A DNA stretch of 6,248 bases from assembly GCA_025357995.1 (NCBI GenBank), contig JANYLF010000034.1, positions 1 through 6,248 on the forward strand. Direction: 5' to 3'. Each line of letters begins with the position of its first letter. The stretch's first letter is position 1. This document shows positions 1 through 4,834 of this stretch, piece after piece. A model generated the notes under the pieces. It was given only the letters and a program-made list of their open reading frames with translations. It did not search any database and had not been told where the DNA came from. Both the position numbers and the translations under genes were made by a program. The DNA comes from Acidimicrobiia bacterium. GTDB lineage: Bacteria > Actinomycetota > Acidimicrobiia > IMCC26256 > JAENVU01.

Positions 1-141
1 GTCGGCGAACCGGTCGCCAAAGTCGTGGCGCAACTCGACGGTTCGTCCACGCTGCTGGTCCTCGACGGGGGGCATCCCGTCGGCCTGCTGAGTCGAAGCG
101 ATGTGCTCGGATACCTTGCGGCGAAGGGCGTGGCGGAATGA
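1..141 (+). CDS. C-terminal CBS domain, probably cystathionine beta-synthase (5'-partial)
   Basis: Only the last 46 residues are in the window; the gene starts upstream. The visible sequence reads as the second half of a CBS domain: a beta strand (STLLVLDGGHPVGLLSRSD) followed by the typical closing helix DVLGYLAAKG and the stop TGA at 139-141. CBS domains occur in many proteins. The choice of cystathionine beta-synthase, which condenses serine (or O-acetylserine) with homocysteine to cystathionine in the cytoplasm, rests on the neighbour: the stop overlaps the start of a cystathionine gamma-lyase/synthase gene (ATGA, 138-141), and actinobacterial beta-synthases commonly end in a CBS pair. 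The catalytic PLP domain is not visible, so another CBS-domain protein, for example an IMP dehydrogenase-like or transport regulator, cannot be excluded. Confidence 0.7.
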   Translation, partial: VGEPVAKVVAQLDGSSTLLVLDGGHPVGLLSRSDVLGYLAAKGVAE

Positions 142-1316
142 CTCACGAGAGCGGGGGACGCGGCGGTTTGGGGGCTGGCTTCGAAACGCTCGCGATTCAT
201 GCGGGCCAGCCGGCGGATCCGTCGACGGGCGCAGTGGTCACGCCGATCAGCTTGGCGACAACGTTCGCGCAGGACGCGGTGGGCAAGCATGCGGGGTTCG
301 AGTACGGCCGCACCGGCAATCCGACGCGCGCCGCGTTGGAAGACTGTCTCGCGACGTTGGAAGGCGCGGCGCGCGGCCTCGCGTTCGCGAGCGGCATGGC
401 CGCGGAGGACGCAGTACTCAGAGCACTCGTCGCGCCCGGGGATCACGTGGTGCTCCCGCTCGATGCCTACGGCGGAACGTTCCGCCTCGTGTCGCGCGTC
501 TACGCCGACACGGGCGTCAGCTGGTCTGCCGCCGATCTCACCGAGCCGGACGCGCTAGCGGCCGTGTTCACGCCGACGACGCGCGTCGTATGGATCGAGA
601 CGCCGACCAATCCGGCGCTCGGGATCGTCGACATCGAAGCCGTGAGTGCCGTGGCGCACGCCCACGGTGTCACGGTGGTCGTCGACAACACGTTCGCCAC
701 GCCGTACCTCCAGCAGCCGCTTGCGCTCGGCGCCGACGTGGTGGTGCACTCGACGACGAAATATCTCGGTGGTCACTCGGACACGATCGGCGGCTTCGCG
801 GCGGTAGGGAACGCGGAGCTTGGCGATCAACTCGCGTTCCTGCAAAACGCGATGGGCGCGGTCCCGGGGCCGTTCGACTGCTATCTCGTCCTCCGCGGCA
901 TCAAGACGCTCGCCGTGCGCATGGATCGCCATTGCGAGAACGCAGCCACGATCGCCGCGATGCTCGACCAACACCCGGCCGTCGATCGCGTGCTGTACCC
1001 GGGGTTGAATTCCCACCCGGGTCACGACATCGCCGCACGTCAGATGCGCGCCTTTGGCGGGATGATCAGCTTCATTGCGGCCGGCGGTGAGGAGGCCGCG
1101 TTGGACATCGCGGCCGCGACCGAGCTGTTCACCCTCGCGGAGTCGTTGGGCGCGGTCGAGTCGCTGATCGAGCACCCCGGCCGGATGACGCACGCGTCGG
1201 CCGCGGGATCCCCGCTCGAGGTCGACCCCGCGCTCATCCGCCTCTCGGTCGGTCTCGAATCCGTCGACGACCTCCTCACCGACCTCCGCCTCGCCCTTGA
1301 TGAGGTCACGCCCTAA
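138..1316 (+). CDS. metB: cystathionine gamma-lyase / gamma-synthase (PLP-dependent)
   Basis: A complete 392-residue enzyme of the Cys/Met metabolism PLP family (fold type I), the usual length. Visible landmarks: the N-terminal FETLAIHAGQ motif (residues 15-24); the phosphate-binding YGRTGNPT (56-63); the ring-stacking tyrosine in DAYGGTFR (Y111); WIETPTNP (152-159); the PLP-nitrogen aspartate D183 in VVVDNTFATPY; the Schiff-base lysine K208 in HSTTKYLGGHSD; and the carboxylate-binding arginine R368 in LIRLSVGLE. The block ESLGAVESLIEHP (335-347) keeps the Ser-Leu-Gly and the later Glu seen in gamma-lyases and gamma-synthases. In a pair with cystathionine beta-synthase it would split cystathionine to cysteine, 2-oxobutyrate and ammonia. 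Gamma-synthase activity on O-succinyl- or O-acetylhomoserine is equally possible, because sequence alone separates these poorly. The start ATG at 138 overlaps the upstream stop by 4 bp, so translation is probably coupled; a weak GAAGGG lies 10 nt upstream. Confidence 0.93.
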   Translation: MTHESGGRGGLGAGFETLAIHAGQPADPSTGAVVTPISLATTFAQDAVGKHAGFEYGRTGNPTRAALEDCLATLEGAARGLAFASGMAAEDAVLRALVAPGDHVVLPLDAYGGTFRLVSRVYADTGVSWSAADLTEPDALAAVFTPTTRVVWIETPTNPALGIVDIEAVSAVAHAHGVTVVVDNTFATPYLQQPLALGADVVVHSTTKYLGGHSDTIGGFAAVGNAELGDQLAFLQNAMGAVPGPFDCYLVLRGIKTLAVRMDRHCENAATIAAMLDQHPAVDRVLYPGLNSHPGHDIAARQMRAFGGMISFIAAGGEEAALDIAAATELFTLAESLGAVESLIEHPGRMTHASAAGSPLEVDPALIRLSVGLESVDDLLTDLRLALDEVTP

Positions 1317-1365
1317 CAACTTGTGTCGATAACCGCGCTGGGGGCGCGGATGCTGACGCAAGTTG
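1317..1365 (+). terminator. two-part hairpin after metB (possible terminator or operator)
   Basis: It starts at the base after the metB stop codon. An outer 11-bp stem pairs 1317-1327 (CAACTTGTGTC) with 1355-1365 (GACGCAAGTTG), with one G-T wobble. A symmetric 5x5 internal loop follows. An inner 6-bp GC stem pairs 1333-1338 (CCGCGC) with 1344-1349 (GCGCGG) around a TGGGG loop. There is no T-run after it, so it is not a classic intrinsic terminator, but U-tract-poor hairpins can end transcripts in actinobacteria. Its right arm overlaps the putative -35 of the next operon, so a regulator binding the CAACTTG/CAAGTTG arms is an alternative reading. The base pairing is seen directly; the function is inferred. 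Confidence 0.4.
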
Positions 1366-1388
1366 GGGAGCCGGTACCCTCGACGGTG
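1353..1388 (+). promoter_or_regulatory. candidate promoter of the mau-like operon, leaderless start
   Basis: A -35-like CTGACG (1353-1358) and a -10-like TACCCT (1375-1380, fitting the actinobacterial TANNNT pattern) are separated by 16 bp. The expected transcription start, about 7-8 nt after the -10, falls on the G of the GTG start codon at 1388. No convincing Shine-Dalgarno sequence sits at the right distance: the nearest purine run, GGGGAG, is about 17 nt away. This arrangement matches leaderless mRNAs, which are common in actinobacteria. It is the only intergenic space large enough for a promoter before the six-gene run. Confidence 0.45.
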
Positions 1389-2176
1389 TGACGGCGTTGG
1401 TGGTGACTCTGGCGGTGGTGGTGGCGCTCCTCGTGCTGCTCGTCGTCAGTCTGTTGCGCAGCCACGCCGAAATCTTGCGGACGCTGCACGACGCCGGCCT
1501 CGGTCACGAGGCCGATGACTCCACGACGGCCCGCCGCGCCGCGACTTCCCAGGTCGCCCCGAACGGGCCGCCAAGCGGCCCGAGCCCCGAGGCCCGCGAC
1601 ATCAGCGGCGTTACCCCCGACGGCGACGCCGTTGCCGTCGGGATTCTCGGAAGTCCTACCCCGACCCTCCTCTCCTTTCTCTCCAGCGGTTGCCTCACGT
1701 GTCGCGAGTTCTGGGAAGCGTTCGGTGATCCTCGGCTCGAAGTGCCGGGCGACGCCCGCCTCGTCGTGGTCACGATGAGTCCGGAAGACGAGAGCGTGAG
1801 TGCGCTGCGCCGGCTCGTGCCCGAGCAGACGCTGGTAGTGATGTCGACCGCCGCATGGGAGGCCTACGAGGTCGCAGGCGCGCCGTACTTCGCCTACGTC
1901 GACGGGATGAGTGGCGCGGTCGTAGGTGAGGGCACCGCGTCGAACTGGGATCGCGTGCGCGACATGGTGAACGAATCGGTGGACGACGGTGCGCTCGCGT
2001 CGAGCCGCCGCCGCTCGGCCGCGCGCAAGACCCGCGCCGCCCGCCGGCATCTCGCCGACCGCGAGCGCGAGGCCCGCGCCGACGACGCGCTGCTCGCGGC
2101 CGGGATCAGTCCTGGCGACGCGCGGCTGTATCCGGCCACCGGTGGACCGGTGGAGCCGGATCCCGACCCTTCGTGA
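1388..2176 (+). CDS. MauD/TlpA-like membrane-anchored thioredoxin-fold protein
   Basis: 262 residues. One N-terminal hydrophobic helix (about residues 3-23) followed by R24 should anchor the protein with the rest outside the membrane. After a Pro/Ser/Gly-rich linker (about 45-72) comes a thioredoxin-like domain (about 73-195): the strand TLLSFLSSGCLTCREFW carries a C102-L-T-C105 pair at the helix start, RLVVVTMSPEDE matches the following strand, and GAPYF (P166) is the cis-proline loop facing the CXXC site. A strongly basic, helix-prone tail (about 205-232, rich in Arg and Ala) ends in LLAAGISPGDARLYPATGG. MauD of methylamine-utilising bacteria has the same anchor-plus-thioredoxin layout and is needed for disulfide formation in MauA, and a MauA-like gene ends this operon. 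It probably reduces or isomerises disulfides of that protein; the direction of electron flow cannot be read from the sequence. GTG 1388 was chosen because it gives the complete anchor and fits the promoter; GTG 1400 or 1403 are alternatives. Confidence 0.8.
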   Translation: MTALVVTLAVVVALLVLLVVSLLRSHAEILRTLHDAGLGHEADDSTTARRAATSQVAPNGPPSGPSPEARDISGVTPDGDAVAVGILGSPTPTLLSFLSSGCLTCREFWEAFGDPRLEVPGDARLVVVTMSPEDESVSALRRLVPEQTLVVMSTAAWEAYEVAGAPYFAYVDGMSGAVVGEGTASNWDRVRDMVNESVDDGALASSRRRSAARKTRAARRHLADREREARADDALLAAGISPGDARLYPATGGPVEPDPDPS

Positions 2177-2256
2177 GCAACGCGGAGTTCGGTCTTGCGA
2201 TCGTCGCCGTCGGGATCGCGGTGATCGCCGGCCTGCGCTCGACGTGGTCGCCCTGA
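2173..2256 (+). CDS. 27-residue single-helix membrane peptide
   Basis: A short reading frame in the gap between two operon genes. GTG at 2173 overlaps the TGA of the upstream MauD-like gene by 4 bp (GTGA), and TGA at 2254-2256 ends it 9 nt before the next start. The peptide begins MSNAEFGL, then has a hydrophobic stretch (AIVAVGIAVIAGL, about residues 9-21) and ends RSTWSP. This is a typical single transmembrane helix with a positively charged end, and third codon positions stay G/C-rich as in its neighbours. The exact stop-start overlap, the same as at two other junctions here, suggests coupled translation. Nothing identifies a function. It may be a small partner of the membrane proteins on either side, or simply a translational bridge that carries ribosomes to the next gene. 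Confidence 0.6.
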   Translation: MSNAEFGLAIVAVGIAVIAGLRSTWSP

Positions 2257-2261
2257 GGTGA
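2255..2261 (+). promoter_or_regulatory. Shine-Dalgarno site of the multi-pass membrane protein gene
   Basis: GAGGTGA lies 4 nt before ATG 2266 and overlaps the stop of the 27-residue peptide. It supports ATG 2266 as the true start of the next gene, and it places termination of the small peptide right at the ribosome binding site. Confidence 0.6.
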
Positions 2262-2265
2262 GTCG

Positions 2266-2850
2266 ATGCTTGCGAGCATCCACCCGCTCGGGGAGCGGGC
2301 CCGCAACCAACGATTCGCGGTCACGGTGATCGCGTACGCACTCGGATCGGTACTCGGCGCGGCCGCGCTCGGAGCGATCCTCGGCATGGTTGGCCGGATC
2401 GCATTCGGATCGTCGATCCCGATGCGCGCCTCGCTGCTCGCCGTCGCCGCGGTCGTGGCGTTCGTCGTCGATCGGGCGCGTCTCCCGATACCGTCGTGGC
2501 GTCGCCAGGTGAACGAAGACTGGCTTTCCGAGTTCCGCGGCGCGATGTACGGCGTTGGATTCGGGGCGCAGCTCGGACTCGGGGTCGTGACCATCGTGAC
2601 GACCGCGTCTGTGTATCTCACGTGGATCGCGGCGACCACGATGGCCAACGTCGCGGTCGGTGCGCTTGTCGGCGCTGCGTTCGGAATGGCGCGGGCGTTG
2701 CCCGTGCTGCTGTCGGCGCGCGTGCGCTCCCCGGCGAGCATCGCGGCGCGGGTGCGAATCCTCCATGCGTGGGACGGTAGATTTGGACTCGTGACCGTTG
2801 TGAGCGAGACCGTCGTCGCGTGCGTCGCGATCGTCGTGGCGGTGCAGTAA
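2266..2850 (+). CDS. multi-pass membrane protein of the mau-like operon, function unknown
   Basis: 194 residues with about five hydrophobic segments (near 17-44, 53-70, 92-121, 123-150 and 175-193). A conserved-looking cytoplasmic or hinge stretch precedes the third helix: LPIPSWRRQVNEDWLSEFRG (73-92). A Gly-rich run, YGVGFGAQLGLGVVTIV (95-111), follows. In classical mau operons a CcdA/DsbD-like membrane protein (MauF) sits next to mauE and mauD, and this gene occupies a comparable position. However, it is shorter and has a single cysteine (C186), so it lacks the cysteine pair that CcdA and DsbD use to pass electrons across the membrane. I do not recognise it with certainty. A scaffold, transporter or divergent MauF-like role are all open. 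It starts 9 nt after the small peptide, and its TAA shares an A with the ATG of the next gene (TAATG). Confidence 0.75.
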   Translation: MLASIHPLGERARNQRFAVTVIAYALGSVLGAAALGAILGMVGRIAFGSSIPMRASLLAVAAVVAFVVDRARLPIPSWRRQVNEDWLSEFRGAMYGVGFGAQLGLGVVTIVTTASVYLTWIAATTMANVAVGALVGAAFGMARALPVLLSARVRSPASIAARVRILHAWDGRFGLVTVVSETVVACVAIVVAVQ

Positions 2851-3353
2851 TGGGAGCGCTCCGGGCCCACGGCATCGCGGCCACGCTTCCCGCTGGATGG
2901 GACGGTCGCATCTCGGTGCGTCGGGACGGTATCCCCGACCAGCTGGTGGCCGCGAGCGGGACGCGAGTCCTCGCGGCTCGATCACGCCCCGTCGTTCACC
3001 TCGCGAACTTCGGGCTCCCGGCGGACCGCGGCGACTTCGGGAGTGGCGCAGTCGAACTCATGGGTGACGGCGACGTGTTCGTCGTTCTGTTCGAACACGA
3101 ACCGGAAGCGAGTGCCGCCGCGTTGTTCCGCGCCGCGGGGTTGCCGCGAACGCTCACCGCCCGCGACTTCGATCCCACGACTCTGCGGCGGGGAATCGCG
3201 GGTCAGAGCGGTCATCAGGCGTTCTTCCACGAACCTGGGCGCGCGTTCTGTCTCTACGTGGTCCTCGGTTCGCATGCTCGCCGCGCGCGACTGGTTCCCG
3301 AGGTCAACCGCGTGCTCGCGACCGTGACCTTCGCCCCCAGTCCCGCCAAGTAG
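2850..3353 (+). CDS. conserved-looking soluble protein of unknown function
   Basis: 167 residues from ATG 2850, which overlaps the upstream TAA by one base. A longer in-frame start at 2820 would lie inside the upstream gene and adds a basic, non-homologous-looking stretch, so it is less likely. There is no signal peptide and no membrane helix. The N-terminus (AHGIAATLPAGWDGRISVRR, residues 6-25) looks like a beta hairpin. The core has HLANFGLPADRGDFGSGAVE (50-69) followed by DVFVVLFEHEP (75-85), and a second block has FFHEPGRAFCLYVVLGSHA (125-143), ending in a helix with LVPEVNRVLATV. The motif-rich alternating strands suggest a compact alpha/beta domain. I recall similar unnamed proteins in actinobacteria but no function. 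Its place between two membrane genes suggests a cytoplasmic accessory to assembly or export of the MauA-like product. Confidence 0.75.
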   Translation: MGALRAHGIAATLPAGWDGRISVRRDGIPDQLVAASGTRVLAARSRPVVHLANFGLPADRGDFGSGAVELMGDGDVFVVLFEHEPEASAAALFRAAGLPRTLTARDFDPTTLRRGIAGQSGHQAFFHEPGRAFCLYVVLGSHARRARLVPEVNRVLATVTFAPSPAK

Positions 3354-3378
3354 CTTTTCCAAGCTCATGGGCGCTTGG
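3352..3378 (+). promoter_or_regulatory. alternative hairpins over the mauE-like start codon
   Basis: AGCTT (3352-3356) can pair with AAGCT (3361-3365) around TTCC. Alternatively, CCAAGC (3359-3364) can pair with GCTTGG (3373-3378), placing ATG 3367 in an 8-nt loop. The two stems share bases and exclude each other. No Shine-Dalgarno sequence precedes this start, so ribosomes may arrive by re-initiation after the stop 13 nt upstream. A regulatory role is only a possibility. Confidence 0.25.
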
Positions 3379-3888
3379 TCCGGTCCGTTCCTCATCGCGA
3401 CACTGCTGCTAGCCGCGGCCGGTGTGAGCAAGTTGATCGACCCCACAATGACGGTCGGCGCACTCCGCGCCTCGGGAATACGCGTTCCCGACGGCGCAGT
3501 GCGGGCCGTCGGTGGAGTGGAGGCCCTGCTTGCGATCGCGGCCGCGGTCACGGGTGCGCCGGTCCTCGCGGGCGCGGTCGGCATGTCGTATCTCGTCTTC
3601 ACCGCGTTCGTGATCGTCGCGCTTACGCGGCACCTCCCGATCGGTACGTGCGGCTGCTTCGGCCGAACCGACACGCCACCGAGCGCGCTCCACGTGATCG
3701 TGAACCTCGGAGCGTCGGCGAGCGCATTCGCGATCGCGGCACGCGACGGCGGTGGTCTCGCGTCGGTGGTGCGCGATCAGCCGTTGGCCGGTGTTCCCCT
3801 CCTCCTGCTCGTTCTCACGGGCGCGTACGCTGCGTTCGCCGTCCTCACGGTGGTCCCACAACTTGCCAAGCAAGGAAAGAGGACGTGA
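3367..3888 (+). CDS. MauE/DoxX-like membrane protein with CGCFG redox motif
   Basis: 173 residues with four or more hydrophobic segments (about 6-22, 47-63, 66-87, 107-125 and 142-165). The first is followed by SKLIDP, typical of DoxX/MauE proteins. The key motif is HLPIGTCGCFGRTDT (89-103): a C95-G-C97 pair next to a membrane helix, as in the MauE family. Methylamine-utilisation MauE is an integral membrane protein needed, with MauD, for disulfide formation in the light chain. Here it probably exchanges electrons between the membrane quinone pool and the CXXC of the MauD-like protein encoded at 1388-2176. That pathway is inferred from family and context. The gene starts 13 nt after the previous stop, and its TGA overlaps the GTG of the MauA-like gene by 4 bp (3885-3888), so the membrane enzyme and its likely substrate are translated in step. 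Confidence 0.85.
   Translation: MGAWSGPFLIATLLLAAAGVSKLIDPTMTVGALRASGIRVPDGAVRAVGGVEALLAIAAAVTGAPVLAGAVGMSYLVFTAFVIVALTRHLPIGTCGCFGRTDTPPSALHVIVNLGASASAFAIAARDGGGLASVVRDQPLAGVPLLLLVLTGAYAAFAVLTVVPQLAKQGKRT
3872..3882 (+). promoter_or_regulatory. ribosome binding site fixing the mauA-like start
   Basis: The purine-rich AAGGAAAGAGG lies directly before GTG 3885, with its AAGGA part 8 nt from the start codon. It supports GTG 3885 rather than the much longer in-frame extension back to 3375, which would be a basic shadow of the MauE-like gene. Confidence 0.6.
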
Positions 3889-4805
3889 GCGCGCGACTCG
3901 CAGATCGCGCGGCGCGGTTCGTCGGGCGGCACGCGAATCGGCGGAGCTTCTTGAAGCGGACCGCGATCGTGAGCACCGCGCTCGCGGTCGCGCCCACCGA
4001 CTTCGTGTTGCACCCCGTGTCCGCGTACGGAGCGATCTGCAACTGCGGTGGTTCGGCGTGTGATTGCGGTTCACTGTGCTGCGATGGTTACACCGAGTTC
4101 TGTTGTACCCTGACCGGATCCAACTTCTGTCCGCCGGGTACCGTCGCCGCGGGCTGGTGGAAGGCCGACGGTTCGCGGTACTGCAACGGCGCCCGCTACT
4201 ACATCGACTGCAACGCGACGTGTCACTGTGGGACCGGCAGTATCTGTCCTGATAACTGTTCGGACGCACCATGGGGCTGTGGTTGCGCGAACGGCGACTG
4301 CAACAACCGCAAGGCCGGGTGCACCGCGTTTCGGTACGGCCAGTGCAATCAACAGATCGCGACCGTCGGGCGCATTGCGTGTCGGGTCGTGTCGTGCGAC
4401 GCGGCGGTGCTCGTGGTCGGGAACTGTGCCCCAACCGTTGCGGTCGACGACTCGACCGCGAACCACAATCAGCCGTGCCTGCAATCGGCACCTACCTTGG
4501 AGGACGACGTGGAACACGGAATGGCGGTCGATGTGGTTCTGAATCCACTCGACCCGACGAGCGGCTACACCCTCGATCGATGGGGTGGGGTGCACGAGTT
4601 CGGGACGCGCGCGTTCCCGACCCAGGTTTCGGGCTATTGGCCGGGCCAGGACGTGGCGCGCCGGATCGTCGTCACGGATTGGAATACCGCCAGGGGATAC
4701 GTGATGGACCTCGACGGTGGAATGCATCCGTTCGGGGGGGCACCGCGCGTCACCGGAACCCCGTATTGGCGCGGCGGGAAAGTGGTGCCCTTCGTCGAAC
4801 TCTGA
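3885..4805 (+). CDS. Tat-exported MauA-like Cys-rich protein with C-terminal repeat domain
   Basis: 306 residues. Twin-arginine signal: NRRSFLK (18-24), then a hydrophobic stretch ending near VSA (about 47). Residues 50-200 hold all 24 cysteines (12 possible disulfides) and resemble the methylamine dehydrogenase light chain: FCPPGTVAAGWWKADGS (81-97) matches the region around the first TTQ tryptophan, and a cysteine pair 12 residues apart (C154, C166) matches the C-terminal pair. At the position of the second TTQ tryptophan there is Q153, so the quinone cofactor is unlikely. Residues 227-306 are two copies of a roughly 44-residue repeat (GYTLDRWGGVHEFG at 227 and GYVMDLDGGMHPFG at 271, each with a YW(P/R)G-type motif), a beta-rich, propeller-like unit seen in actinobacterial surface proteins. 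No heavy-chain (MauB) or MauG gene is present. It is probably an exported structural, binding or electron-transfer protein whose disulfides are formed by the MauD/MauE-like products of the operon. Confidence 0.85.
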   Translation: MSARLADRAARFVGRHANRRSFLKRTAIVSTALAVAPTDFVLHPVSAYGAICNCGGSACDCGSLCCDGYTEFCCTLTGSNFCPPGTVAAGWWKADGSRYCNGARYYIDCNATCHCGTGSICPDNCSDAPWGCGCANGDCNNRKAGCTAFRYGQCNQQIATVGRIACRVVSCDAAVLVVGNCAPTVAVDDSTANHNQPCLQSAPTLEDDVEHGMAVDVVLNPLDPTSGYTLDRWGGVHEFGTRAFPTQVSGYWPGQDVARRIVVTDWNTARGYVMDLDGGMHPFGGAPRVTGTPYWRGGKVVPFVEL

Positions 4806-4834
4806 GTAGCAGGTCCCGCTACCGACGCGCTCAG
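4802..4834. terminator. possible bidirectional terminator between convergent genes
   Basis: In the 25-bp gap between two facing stop codons, GTAGC (4806-4810) can pair with GCTAC (4818-4822) around a 7-nt loop. CTGAG (4802-4806) can pair with CTCAG (4830-4834), bringing the two stop codons together. There is no T-run on either side, and the stems share one base. It serves either direction equally, but the evidence is weak. Confidence 0.3.

Noticed and set aside
555..1361. Minus-strand open frame of 268 residues opposite metB
   Set aside because: It is antisense to a well-recognised PLP enzyme, is full of Arg and His, and has no recognisable domain.
2820..2849. Earlier start for the unknown soluble protein
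   Set aside because: It would add ten basic residues inside the end of the membrane protein gene; ATG 2850 gives the TAATG junction and a natural N-terminus.
1894..2985. Long open frame on the minus strand opposite the central operon (also 2106-2870)
   Set aside because: The translation is rich in Arg, Asp, His and Thr with no domain-like pattern, and it runs opposite three plus-strand genes with clear membrane or motif content. It is the usual antisense shadow in GC-rich DNA.
3375..3884. N-terminal extension of the MauA-like frame by 170 residues
   Set aside because: The extension is an Arg-rich out-of-frame reading of the MauE-like gene. GTG 3885 has a purine-rich ribosome binding site, the standard 4-bp overlap, and places the twin-arginine signal near the N-terminus.
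3885..4805. Annotation as functional methylamine dehydrogenase light chain
   Set aside because: The tryptophan at the second TTQ position seems absent, and no heavy-chain or MauG gene is present in the window, so enzyme activity is not supported.
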